Source: Caulobacteraceae bacterium (GTDB taxonomy: Bacteria; Pseudomonadota; Alphaproteobacteria; Caulobacterales; Caulobacteraceae). From it: 37,509 nt of DNA. The notes under the pieces were generated by a model. That model did no database searches, was not told the origin of the DNA, and saw only the letters and a list, made by a program, of their open reading frames with translations. A program made the translations under genes and the position numbers. Below are positions 15,403 through 24,556 of the stretch, piece by piece. Numbering within the stretch: the stretch's first letter is position 1; every line of letters begins with the position of its first letter. Location of the stretch: the NCBI GenBank assembly GCA_947378235.1, contig CANCJE010000011.1, positions 1-37,509 on the forward strand, in the 5' to 3' direction.

Positions 15403-16520
15403 CCGTTCCCGATAAGGACAGTGCTGTCTTCGACTATGGCCGAGGCCTTACGCCCGGCGTTCAGGTCCGATCATCGCCTTGGGTCATGCCTCTGGCCATT
15501 ATTGGGCTCGCGGTCCTTGCGGGTCTCGTCTTTACGAGCCTTCAATCGGCTCGCCTTACGCGACAAAAGTCAGCGTCAATCAGCGCGCAACCCGCTCAGA
15601 CACAGGTCTTTCAGCCGACCGTGGTACCTCCCGTCACGGTCAACACCGAACCGCCCGCCTTCCCGGTCGCCATGCCAGAGGCGGCAATGGCCCCGGTCCC
15701 ATCGCCGACAGTCGCCCTAGCGCCACAGACCGTCGATGCGAACGTTCGCCTTAAGGCACCAGCCGTGATCGTTGACCTGTCGGGACAGACCGCAACCGTC
15801 CAAGTGCAGGCCCAGCCTGCCGCGTCAGCGCTGCAAGGGGCCAACAGCGACAATAGCCGCCAGTCCGCCGAGGACCGCTTCACCGCAAGGGTGCTGAGCG
15901 GTTCAGCCGAGACTGCGAGCGCCACTAGCATTGGTAATCTCTCGACCACAGCGGTTCAGGGCACGGTGATCCCCGCCGTTCTGGAAACGGCGATCAACTC
16001 CACCCTGCCCGGCTTTGTGCGCGGCGTTGTCACCCGCGATGTGCGCGGGTTTGATGGCAATCTCGTCTTGATCCCACGCGGCTCCAAGCTCATCGGCCAG
16101 TACCATGCCGGGGTTGCTCAGGGCCAATCCAGAGCCTTTGTCGTCTGGTCGCGCGTGGTTACGCCAGAGGGCATATCGGTCGATGTTGGCTCTCCGGGGA
16201 CCGATACGCTCGGGCGCGGCGGCATTGAGGGCGAGACCGACAATCAGTTTTTCCGCCGATTTGGCGGCTCGATCATGCTGTCGGTCCTGACAGCGGCATT
16301 GGACTCAGCAACGGGTCATGGCTCTAACAGCACGGCCATTGTCATCGGCTCAAGCACGCAAGCGACCAATATTGCTCAGATCGCACTGCAAAAGCAGATC
16401 GATATTGCGCCGATCATCCGCATTCCGCAGGGCGAGCCGATCCGGGTGTTTCTGGTCCGGGATGTCGATTTCTCGAAAATCTCTGGGGTGAATGCACGGC
16501 CAAAGGGCCCTGCGCGATGA
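15399..16520 (+). CDS. virB10: VirB10 core-complex protein spanning both membranes
   Basis: Connects the inner-membrane ATPases with the outer-membrane pore. It is 373 aa. A short cytoplasmic N-terminus leads to one membrane helix at 28-48 (WVMPLAIIGLAVLAGLVF). A Pro/Ala-rich periplasmic linker runs to about 110, and the C-terminal TrbI/VirB10 beta barrel occupies about 180-365. Family motifs include VTRDVRGFDGNLVLIPRGS, GQYHAGVAQGQSR and DTLGRGGIEGETDNQFFRRF. It overlaps virB9 and virB11 by 4 nt. Confidence 0.95.
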   Translation: MTVPDKDSAVFDYGRGLTPGVQVRSSPWVMPLAIIGLAVLAGLVFTSLQSARLTRQKSASISAQPAQTQVFQPTVVPPVTVNTEPPAFPVAMPEAAMAPVPSPTVALAPQTVDANVRLKAPAVIVDLSGQTATVQVQAQPAASALQGANSDNSRQSAEDRFTARVLSGSAETASATSIGNLSTTAVQGTVIPAVLETAINSTLPGFVRGVVTRDVRGFDGNLVLIPRGSKLIGQYHAGVAQGQSRAFVVWSRVVTPEGISVDVGSPGTDTLGRGGIEGETDNQFFRRFGGSIMLSVLTAALDSATGHGSNSTAIVIGSSTQATNIAQIALQKQIDIAPIIRIPQGEPIRVFLVRDVDFSKISGVNARPKGPAR

Positions 16521-17497
16521 GCGAAGGGCTGTTCCTACAGAGCTATCTTGCCCCATTAGAACCCTGGCTCAAGACCGAGACGGTGACTGATATTCTGGTC
16601 AATCGTCCCGGTGAGGTTTGGGTCGAGACCCAGACCGAGGGCCTAATGCGACATGAGGCCCCGGACCTTACGGAGGTCGTTCTGGGCCGATTGGGGCGAC
16701 AGATTGCGGCGGCCACCCATCAGGGCCTCAGTCGCGAACACCCCTTGTTGAGCGCGGCCCTGCCCGACGGCTCGCGCGTACAGATCATCGCGCCCCCCGC
16801 CTCTCGTGACGGCCTTTTGCTGGCCATCCGACGCCATGCCATTGTCGATCTAGACCTCAACCGCTTAGCTGAAACTCAATTTTTCGAACCGAGCCAAGTG
16901 GGTCAGGGTGCCGATGACGACCGTTACCTGCAAGACCTCCTGATCAAAGGGCAGACGCAGAAATTTCTGAGTGAGGCCGTCAAGCATCGCAAGACCATCG
17001 TCATTTCAGGCGGAACCGGGTCGGGCAAGACCACCCTGCTCAACGCCTTGCTCAAGGAAATTCCGTCGGGAGAGCGGTTGGTGCTGATTGAGGATGCGCC
17101 GGAGGTCCAACTCGGACGCGACAATTCGATCGGCCTACTGGCGGTTCGGGGCGATCAGGGTGAAACACAGGTCGATGCCCATGACCTGCTGACTGCTGCC
17201 CTGCGCATGCGCCCTGATCGCATTTTGCTGGGAGAACTGCGCGGGCGCGAGGCCTTGGCCTTTTTGCGTGCGGTCAATTCGGGACATCCGGGCTCAATCA
17301 CGACCGTTCACGCCAATGACCCCAAGGGCGCGCTCGATCAAATCACGCTGCTGACCATGAGCGGCGACATCTCACTGGACTGGGTAACGGCTCGCGCTCA
17401 GATCGATCGGATGGTCGATATTGTCGTTCAGGTCAGCCGCAAAAATGGCCGCCGAGGCATCCAAGACATCGCCTTTTCCCCGCGCCTCGAGCCTTAG
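16517..17497 (+). CDS. virB11: VirB11 traffic ATPase
   Basis: Cytoplasmic hexameric AAA ATPase of the secretion NTPase family that switches VirB4 between pilus making and substrate export. It is 326 aa. The N-terminal domain (about 10-150) precedes the P-loop GGTGSGKT at 165-172, an Asp box (LVLIEDAPEVQL), Walker B (RILLGELRGREAL) and the His box (GHPGSITTVHAND). It closes the operon. Its TAG stop (17495-17497) overlaps the TAA stop of the opposing DUF1501 gene, so no terminator can sit between them. Confidence 0.96.
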   Translation: MSEGLFLQSYLAPLEPWLKTETVTDILVNRPGEVWVETQTEGLMRHEAPDLTEVVLGRLGRQIAAATHQGLSREHPLLSAALPDGSRVQIIAPPASRDGLLLAIRRHAIVDLDLNRLAETQFFEPSQVGQGADDDRYLQDLLIKGQTQKFLSEAVKHRKTIVISGGTGSGKTTLLNALLKEIPSGERLVLIEDAPEVQLGRDNSIGLLAVRGDQGETQVDAHDLLTAALRMRPDRILLGELRGREALAFLRAVNSGHPGSITTVHANDPKGALDQITLLTMSGDISLDWVTARAQIDRMVDIVVQVSRKNGRRGIQDIAFSPRLEP

Positions 17498-19044
17498 AGA
17501 AAGCCCAGATAGGGCGTGTTGAAGTTCTTGAGGTTCGGGAAAATGGTTTGCAGATCACTGTCCGTCGCGCCAAGCCAGCGTCCCATGGTCGCCCCATACT
17601 GATCCACAGAAACACGGGGGATCATGATTGAACCGGCAAAATCGGGGTTGTTGAAACTTCCCGCATCCAATCCAACCGTTGGGAACTGGCCGTAAATATC
17701 CTTACCCTTGACCGCTCCGCCCATGACGAAATGGTGTCCACCCCATGCATGATCGGTCCCATCGCCATTGCTGGCAAAGGTGCGCGAGAAGTCCGACGCC
17801 GTGAAGGTGGTGACATTGGCGCGCATATCCAAACCGCCAATATTGCCCAGCACGCCATCAAAATAGGACATGGCGTGGGCGACCTGTGTCAGCAAACCCG
17901 GCTGCATGTCGTTTTGATAGTCGTGATTGTCGAAGCCGCCGATGCCGACAAAGAACACCTGCCGCTTCAGCCCTAAGGTGGGTCCTGCAGCGATCATCTT
18001 AGCGACTGACTGAAGTTGCTGCGCCAATGGATTGGCTGCGCTCACACCGGTAGAGGGGTGAACATAGTTGGTCGGCGCAGGGACGGCAGCGGGTGAAGCG
18101 GTTTGAAAGGCGGCATTGAGTCCTGCGGCGGCGCTAATGGACCGAGCCGTCAGGTCATTATAGTCCGCGCTCATCATGTTGGTGTTGGTGGAACTCTGAA
18201 TAATGTCCCGCATGATCGATGGAGCCACGCTGGAACCGAATAGCGACGTTGCGTTGGTGCCGGTGATTGAAACAGCGGGCGAGTTTCCGGTCGTGATCTG
18301 ATATTGCGCGATGGATTGCCCGGCGAGAAACACCGCATTGCCGGCCAAGGATACGCCGGTAAAGATGGTATTATTGCCATTCATGCTGGCCAACAGGTCT
18401 GCAAAACGGCCACCCCAACCGACCTTGGTCCCCTCTGTCTTCCCCGACTGCCAGGTCGAGACCTGGTCGTTGTGGGAAAAGAGATTGATCGGCAGGGTCG
18501 CGGTCTTGGCCTGATAGGCCGCCTTGGTCACCGGCGTCACCAGCGTACCGATATTGGCCACGGCCGCTAACCGTCCAGCGTTAAACAGGGTTCGCAAAGG
18601 CCCAAGCGCGGGATGGAGCGCAAAGGAACGCGCAGACGCATTGGTCCCGGAAGGCACAGGATTGACGGTGTTCGGTACGATGGGAAGAACACCGCCCCAG
18701 GCCTCTGGCATGTTCATGGCCACGGTACGCTTGGTGAAGGTCGAGACCTGACCCACAGCCGTTGCGGGGGTTCCCACCGGCATCAAGGCGATGGGCTCGC
18801 TGCCAATATTTCGGGTGTTGTAATAGCGGGTCCATGAATCTGTGTCGGTCGCGAGTAACATATTGTTGGCGTCATTGCCGCCGAACATGAACAGACAGAC
18901 CAGCGCCTTATAGTCCGGTGCGCTCTGTCCAGCGGCCGACCCAACAGCGGCCATCTGCAAGGCAAAGGGCGCAGCCGTTCCCAGCATGGACAGGGCTCCG
19001 CCTGCCCTCAGAAAATGCCTTCGATCCCAGTTTCCGATGCTCAT
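17494..19044 (-). CDS. DUF1501 family exported protein
   Basis: Function unknown; the family is related to the sulfatase/alkaline-phosphatase superfamily. It is 516 aa. The N-terminus carries a twin-arginine motif (DRRHFLRAGGAL, Arg8-Arg9) and a hydrophobic stretch, so Tat export is likely. Family features include VCLFMFGGNDANNML near residue 50, FALHPALGPLRTLFNAGRLA, and FSRTFASNGDGTDHAWGGHH toward the C-terminus, whose Asp/His cluster could bind metal. A GAGGG ribosome binding site precedes ATG 19044. It lies 10 nt after the DUF1800 gene on the same strand; this pairing is widespread, which suggests a joint role at the cell surface. Its end overlaps that of virB11. Confidence 0.88.
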   Translation of the reverse strand: MSIGNWDRRHFLRAGGALSMLGTAAPFALQMAAVGSAAGQSAPDYKALVCLFMFGGNDANNMLLATDTDSWTRYYNTRNIGSEPIALMPVGTPATAVGQVSTFTKRTVAMNMPEAWGGVLPIVPNTVNPVPSGTNASARSFALHPALGPLRTLFNAGRLAAVANIGTLVTPVTKAAYQAKTATLPINLFSHNDQVSTWQSGKTEGTKVGWGGRFADLLASMNGNNTIFTGVSLAGNAVFLAGQSIAQYQITTGNSPAVSITGTNATSLFGSSVAPSIMRDIIQSSTNTNMMSADYNDLTARSISAAAGLNAAFQTASPAAVPAPTNYVHPSTGVSAANPLAQQLQSVAKMIAAGPTLGLKRQVFFVGIGGFDNHDYQNDMQPGLLTQVAHAMSYFDGVLGNIGGLDMRANVTTFTASDFSRTFASNGDGTDHAWGGHHFVMGGAVKGKDIYGQFPTVGLDAGSFNNPDFAGSIMIPRVSVDQYGATMGRWLGATDSDLQTIFPNLKNFNTPYLGFL

Positions 19045-19054
19045 CAGATCGCCC

Positions 19055-20758
19055 TCACTTCTGGACCAGATATTCAGGCGAGACCATCGACAGGAACACC
19101 GCCAACTTGGCGCGATTGAGCAGGGCAGCGTCGGTCTGAGCCTGGGTGGGCGTCCCCGTCGGCAGAGCCACGCCGGTCACGGCATTGATGATTTGAGTCC
19201 GCAAGCCCGCAGACATCTGGCCCGCGTAAAGCATCCGGTTCATCCGATCGACGAGGGCGGCCGGGTCCTTCGCCAGCGCCATCTCTTGGGTGTAGCTTGC
19301 CTTAACATCCGCCCCCGTGCCGATGCCGTTGCCTATGGCTGACTGCATCATATTGGCATAGCCCGCTACACTGACCTCATCGGCAATTTGGAACTCTGGG
19401 GCCGTGAGGTTTTGCTGCGCCAAGCGAGTATTGGGCGGCACAAATCCTGGACGGTAGAAGTTGAAGACTGTCGGCGCCGTTAGGGGCGCCTCGGCCAAAG
19501 ATGTTCGACTGGCCGTGCTGCCAATTAAATAGTTCCCAGAGGCTGACACGGTGCCAAAGGTCCTCATCCAATTGCCGAGCCTAACGATGGGCTCCCGTAA
19601 CTTGCCATAGGTCGTGCCCGTTGCCGTCGCGCTGTCACGCGCCTCGCTATCGAGCAATATGGCCTTGACGACAGCGGCCATGTCGCCCCGCACGCCAGAG
19701 CCATTATTGTTAAATACGGCTGAAACCCGGCCGATATAGGCGGGGCTTGGATTGCTGGTGACCAGATTTTGAATAAGCCGCCGCGCCATAAAGGGACCGA
19801 CATTGGGATCGTTATAGAGACGGTCCAGCGCGACCTTGATCTCACCCTCTGGGTCCGCCGTGGTGCTCGCCGCGATGTTGGTTCCAAGGAAGCTCTTGGC
19901 GGAGGTCGAGTGATAGGCCGGATAGAAGATCATCGGCGTTATGCTGGCATTGGCATTGCGTGTCCCACCCTTAAAGGTGGTGGCGGTCGGGGTCGGAGAA
20001 TACCAGCTCATGCCGGTAAAGACCTTGGCCAAGCCCGATATGTCTTGGGGCGCATAGGTCGGCACCAATGCGCCGGACGAGTCCAGAACCGCCGACCCAT
20101 CCGCGTTCATCTTGTAAAGGCCGATGCTCATCAGTTGCATCACTTCACGGGCATAGTTTTCATCGGGCTGCTTACCGGTAACCGGGTCTTCCTTCTGGTT
20201 CCCCAGACTGGTCAGGTAGATACCCATCATCGGGTGCAGGGTGACTGCCTGAAGTAGGTCGCGATAGTTCCCAAAGGCCCGCTCCCCAAGCATGTCGTAG
20301 TAGGACGCTGCCCCACGCGCATCGACATTGGGATCCGCAAGCGAGATGACGAAAATCTGCGAGAGGGCAAACTTTACACGCTGGCGCAACTGGTCCGGTG
20401 AACTGGCCGCCTGCGACCAGAAGCTTTCGTAAAACTCAGTCGCGCTGAGGGTCGCCTTAGCGTTGGTGGCCTGCATCTCCGTCAGTCGTCGATCGACAAA
20501 GGCCTGATGCGAGGCCGAGGGTGCCAGTGCCAACTGATCAGCAACCCAGGTGGAGTAGCCCTTGGACTTGACCTGCTCAATGTCCGCGTCCGTTACGCCA
20601 AAGGTGGCTTGGGTGACGAGGCGTGCGGCATCGGAGTCTGAAATCGTCACCGCGGTTGGAACTGGGCCCGTAGAGGTAGAACCGCCGCCTCCCCCGCCGC
20701 CACAGGCCGACAGAAAGACAGCCAAGGTCAAGACCAGAGAACGCGAGCGGTTGAGCAT
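19055..20758 (-). CDS. DUF1800 family lipoprotein
   Basis: Function unknown. It is 567 aa. It starts with a lipoprotein signal (LTLAVFLSAC, lipobox Cys19) followed by a run of seven Gly and a Ser/Thr linker, typical of a surface tether. The DUF1800 domain fills the rest: DAARLVTQATFGVTDADIEQVK, RVKFALSQIFVIS, DENYAREVMQLMSIGLY, TGMSWY, and FNFYRPGFVPP. A GAGAAGG ribosome binding site lies just ahead of ATG 20758. It is the first of the DUF1800-DUF1501 pair, 76 nt downstream of nnrD. A 14-codon reading frame with its own strong ribosome binding site lies in that gap. Confidence 0.9.
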   Translation of the reverse strand: MLNRSRSLVLTLAVFLSACGGGGGGGSTSTGPVPTAVTISDSDAARLVTQATFGVTDADIEQVKSKGYSTWVADQLALAPSASHQAFVDRRLTEMQATNAKATLSATEFYESFWSQAASSPDQLRQRVKFALSQIFVISLADPNVDARGAASYYDMLGERAFGNYRDLLQAVTLHPMMGIYLTSLGNQKEDPVTGKQPDENYAREVMQLMSIGLYKMNADGSAVLDSSGALVPTYAPQDISGLAKVFTGMSWYSPTPTATTFKGGTRNANASITPMIFYPAYHSTSAKSFLGTNIAASTTADPEGEIKVALDRLYNDPNVGPFMARRLIQNLVTSNPSPAYIGRVSAVFNNNGSGVRGDMAAVVKAILLDSEARDSATATGTTYGKLREPIVRLGNWMRTFGTVSASGNYLIGSTASRTSLAEAPLTAPTVFNFYRPGFVPPNTRLAQQNLTAPEFQIADEVSVAGYANMMQSAIGNGIGTGADVKASYTQEMALAKDPAALVDRMNRMLYAGQMSAGLRTQIINAVTGVALPTGTPTQAQTDAALLNRAKLAVFLSMVSPEYLVQK

Positions 20759-20767
20759 AAAGCCTTC

Positions 20768-20812
20768 TCAATGTCTGCCGTTAACGGGGACGCTAAAGGG
20801 AATCCGGTCCAT
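20768..20812 (-). CDS. Possible 14-codon leader peptide upstream of the DUF1800 gene
   Basis: ATG 20812 is preceded at 6-nt spacing by AGGAG, a better ribosome binding site than most in this window. The frame reads MDRIPFSVPVNGRH and stops at TGA 20770-20768. That stop overlaps the GAGAAGG ribosome binding site of the DUF1800 gene, whose ATG is nine bases further on in the same frame. It could couple or tune translation, or mark an older start lost to a stop codon. It may be chance; there is no proof of expression. Confidence 0.3.
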   Translation of the reverse strand: MDRIPFSVPVNGRH

Positions 20813-20834
20813 AACCAACTCCTAAATTAGAGAG

Positions 20835-21668
20835 TCAAATGGTCCGATAGAGTCCTGCCAAAACTTGAGGAACCAGGCCTGGCAAATCTTCCGAAATGAG
20901 GCCGGGGCCATGGTGCCTCGCGGCTTCGGAGTGAATCCAAACGCCCGCGCAGGCGGCATCAAAACTGTCCGTACCTTGGGCAATCAGGCCCGCAACGAGC
21001 CCCGCCAACACATCACCTGATCCGGCTGTGGCCAGCCAGATCGACCCAGCCCTATTGATGACACAACGCCCGTCAGGTGCGGCGATGACCGTCTCATTGC
21101 CTTTCAAGAGAACAACGGCCCCCGCCCGCTTGGACGCTTCCAGCGTCGCCGCGACGCGGTCCGGACGGCTCCGCAGCAATCCCGGAAACAGCCTCTCGAA
21201 CTCGCCCTGATGCGGGGTCAAAACGTCATCGCGGTCCAAGACTGAGAACAGTTCGCTGACATCATGTTGAAAGACCGTCAGGGCGTCCGCATCGACGACC
21301 AATGCTGCCCCCGTCCGTGCCAACGCAAAGAGGTTGGAGACCGTAGACTCATCAACACCCGCAGCCGGCCCGATGACGGCGACGTCGACATGATCTGCGG
21401 CGGCTTCCAACTCGGCTTCTGTCTCGAACGGTTGCAGCATCACCGCCTCGAGATGGGCGGCATTGACTGCCAAGGCTTCAGGCGATGACATAAGGGTCAC
21501 CAGACCGGCTCCGATCCGAAGGCCCGCTCTGGCGGTCAACCGCGCCGCACCGGTACTCCAAGCATTGCCTGAAACCACAATCATCCGACCCCTCGCATGT
21601 TTATGAGACGCAGCGGTCGGCCAAGGAAACCTGCTTAGCCAAAGGTCCGGAGAATTGTCGTGGATCAT
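20835..21668 (-). CDS. nnrD: ADP-dependent (S)-NAD(P)H-hydrate dehydratase
   Basis: Repairs hydrated, damaged NADH and NADPH (NADHX, NADPHX). It is 277 aa with a ribokinase-like fold. Seen motifs are VVDADAL near 126, LTPHQGEFERLFPG at 150-163 with His153, and WLATAGSGDVLAGLVAG at 211-227 with the catalytic Asp219. The partner NAD(P)HX epimerase domain, fused to it in many bacteria (YjeF/Nnr), is absent, so the epimerase must be encoded elsewhere. It lies 5 nt downstream of the histidine phosphatase gene, probably one transcript. Confidence 0.93.
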   Translation of the reverse strand: MIHDNSPDLWLSRFPWPTAASHKHARGRMIVVSGNAWSTGAARLTARAGLRIGAGLVTLMSSPEALAVNAAHLEAVMLQPFETEAELEAAADHVDVAVIGPAAGVDESTVSNLFALARTGAALVVDADALTVFQHDVSELFSVLDRDDVLTPHQGEFERLFPGLLRSRPDRVAATLEASKRAGAVVLLKGNETVIAAPDGRCVINRAGSIWLATAGSGDVLAGLVAGLIAQGTDSFDAACAGVWIHSEAARHHGPGLISEDLPGLVPQVLAGLYRTI

Positions 21669-21673
21669 GGTGC

Positions 21674-22243
21674 CTATAGAACCTGCGTATCAGCCTGTTG
21701 GCCGAGGGAAAGGAGACGAACCCGCCCCTCTTCGACCGCAAAGGTCAGGATTGAGGTGTGGTCCGGGGTGCAACACAAGACTCGATCATCGTTCTGACTC
21801 AGCGATACAACGGCATTGATGGCAACATAATGACTAAAGACCGCCATACCCTCATAGCTAGCAACAGCGGCGCTGACCTCGGCACGCCAAGCCAAATAGT
21901 CCATGTCCCCGACCATATCGCGCCAAAGGCCAGCAAAGGCCGACTTCAGCCAACCCGGACGCTCCTCAGCCGACAGGGCCTTGGGTGTCGGTATTTCTCC
22001 CACGCGGGGGTCGATAACGACCGGAACGCCCAGCGCGTCAGCGAAGGGTTGTGCGGTTTCGCGGCAGCGACGCAGCGGCGAACTGATCACAGCGGTTGGC
22101 CGGTCCGCTTGCGGCAAGGCCAATAGAGTTTCCGCCGCGGCCCTTGCCTGAGCGTGCCCGGTCTCATCCAACCCAGGATCAGGATCGGCATCCCCCCATG
22201 TCGAGGCGGGCTTGCCATGTCGGATCATGTAGACTTTGCTCAT
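21674..22243 (-). CDS. Histidine phosphatase (phosphoglycerate-mutase-like) family protein
   Basis: A small phosphatase with the RHG motif; the substrate is unknown. It is 189 aa from ATG 22243, chosen because GGAAGG lies 7 nt upstream and because the product then begins MSKVYMIRHGKP, the family N-terminus. An in-frame start at 22342 would add 33 unlikely residues. Catalytic residues visible are His9 in RHG, Arg58 in SSPLRRC and His138 in FSHYVAIN. It is the first gene of a minus-strand group with nnrD and divergent from glnB. Confidence 0.85.
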   Translation of the reverse strand: MSKVYMIRHGKPASTWGDADPDPGLDETGHAQARAAAETLLALPQADRPTAVISSPLRRCRETAQPFADALGVPVVIDPRVGEIPTPKALSAEERPGWLKSAFAGLWRDMVGDMDYLAWRAEVSAAVASYEGMAVFSHYVAINAVVSLSQNDDRVLCCTPDHTSILTFAVEEGRVRLLSLGQQADTQVL

Positions 22244-22956
<713 letters not shown>

Positions 22957-23005
22957 CCGACTTTCTAAGGACTAACCCTCTCCACGCTCTCAAGGGACCA
23001 CGAGC

Positions 23006-24412
23006 ATGACAGCCGAGAAAATTCTGGCCGAAATCAAAGAAAAGGACGTCAAATATGTTGACGTTCGCTTTACCGACGTTCGCGGCAAGATGCAGCACGT
23101 CACCTTTGACATCGACCTGGTCGATGACGACTTCCTCAACGATGGCACCATGTTCGATGGTTCCTCGATCGCGGGCTGGAAGGCCATCAACGAGTCGGAC
23201 ATGAAGCTGCGTCCGGACCTGAGCACCGCGCACATTGATCCGTTCTATCAGCAGACCACGATGGTTCTGTTCTGCGACGTGCTGAACCCAGACACGAACG
23301 AGCCCTACAACCGCGACCCACGTTCGATCGCCAAGAAGGCTTTCGACTATGTGAAGGCCGCTGGCGTGGGCGATACCGTCTATTTCGGCCCCGAAGCTGA
23401 GTTCTTCATCTTTGACGATGTGAAGTGGTCCACTGACCCACACAATACCGGCTACTCCTATGATGCCAGCGAACTGCCGATCAACACCGGCAAGTCCTAT
23501 CCAGAAGGCAATATGGGCCACCGTCCTGGGCCTAAGGGCGGCTACTTCCCTGTGAACCCCGTTGACTCCGGTCAAGACCTGCGCGGCGAAATGCTGGCGG
23601 TCATGGGTGAGCTGGGCATGAAGCCTGAGAAGCATCACCACGAAGTGGCCCCAGCTCAGCACGAGCTTGGCCTGAAGTTCGACACCATGATCGTCATGGC
23701 TGACCGTCTTCAAATGTATAAGTACGTGATCCAGAACGTTGCAGCGGCCTATGGCAAGTCCGCAACCTTTATGGCCAAGCCAATGTTTGCCGACAATGGC
23801 AGCGGCATGCACGTGCACCAGTCGATCTGGGGTGAAGGCAAGCCTCTGTTTGCCGGTGACAAATATGCCGGTCTGTCGCAACTGTGCCTCTGGTACATCG
23901 GCGGCATCATCAAGCACGCTAAGGCCATCAACGCCTTCTCGAACTCGACGACCAACTCCTACAAGCGTCTGGTCCCCGGCTATGAAGCCCCGGTGAAGCT
24001 GGCCTATTCGGCCCGTAACCGTTCGGCCTCGATCCGTATTCCTCACGTCGACAGCCCCAAGGGCAAGCGTATCGAAGCGCGCTTCCCCGATCCTATGGGC
24101 AACCCTTACCTGACCTTCACGGCTCTGCTGATGGCGGGTCTGGACGGGATCGCCAACAAGATCGATCCAGGCGGCCCAGCCGACAAGAACCTCTATGATC
24201 TTCCCCCACGTGAGATGAAGAAGATCCCAGAAGTGTGCGGAAGCCTGCGCGAAGCTCTGGAAAACCTCGACAAGGACCGCGCCTTCCTGAAGGCCGGCGG
24301 CGTCATGGACGACGATTTCATCGACAGCTACATCGAGCTGAAGATGGAAGAGGTGATGCGCTTGCAACTGCACCCGCACCCCGTCGAGTTCGACATGTAC
24401 TACAAGTGCTAA
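23006..24412 (+). CDS. glnA: Glutamine synthetase type I
   Basis: Makes glutamine from glutamate, ammonia and ATP, the main entry of ammonium into metabolism; dodecameric and cytosolic. It is 468 aa, the size of the adenylylated GSI-beta class. Motifs are [10 protein letters not shown] near 50, the [11 protein letters not shown] metal-binding strand, [25 protein letters not shown], and NLYDLPP with the adenylylation site Tyr397. Codon use is the strongly biased kind of a highly expressed gene. It is second in the glnBA operon, which ends with a strong hairpin terminator. Confidence 0.98.
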   Translation: MTAEKILAEIKEKDVKYVDVRFTDVRGKMQHVTFDIDLVDDDFLNDGTMFDGSSIAGWKAINESDMKLRPDLSTAHIDPFYQQTTMVLFCDVLNPDTNEPYNRDPRSIAKKAFDYVKAAGVGDTVYFGPEAEFFIFDDVKWSTDPHNTGYSYDASELPINTGKSYPEGNMGHRPGPKGGYFPVNPVDSGQDLRGEMLAVMGELGMKPEKHHHEVAPAQHELGLKFDTMIVMADRLQMYKYVIQNVAAAYGKSATFMAKPMFADNGSGMHVHQSIWGEGKPLFAGDKYAGLSQLCLWYIGGIIKHAKAINAFSNSTTNSYKRLVPGYEAPVKLAYSARNRSASIRIPHVDSPKGKRIEARFPDPMGNPYLTFTALLMAGLDGIANKIDPGGPADKNLYDLPPREMKKIPEVCGSLREALENLDKDRAFLKAGGVMDDDFIDSYIELKMEEVMRLQLHPHPVEFDMYYKC

Positions 24413-24415
24413 TTC

Positions 24416-24433
24416 CATCAGCCTAGGCTGATG
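24416..24433. other. Perfect 18-bp palindrome after glnA
   Basis: CATCAGCCTAGGCTGATG reads the same on both strands and begins 4 nt past the glnA stop codon. It has no T run and precedes the true terminator by 17 nt. It may add an RNA 3'-end stem or be a protein-binding site; neither is shown. Confidence 0.45.
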
Positions 24434-24450
24434 TGAGATTGGACGATCTA

Positions 24451-24479
24451 GGGCTGTGGAGCGATCCACAGCCCTTTTT
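24451..24479 (+). terminator. Intrinsic terminator of the glnBA operon
   Basis: GGGCTGTGGA (24451-24460), loop GCGA and TCCACAGCCC (24465-24474) form a perfect 10-bp stem, followed by TTTTT. It lies 38 nt after the glnA stop codon. Confidence 0.93.
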
Positions 24480-24556
24480 CGTGGACAACTGTGGCCGAGG
24501 GACTTGATTCAAACCTTGTTAAGGTGCGCATTGGTTTAGAAACCACAGGACGATTC

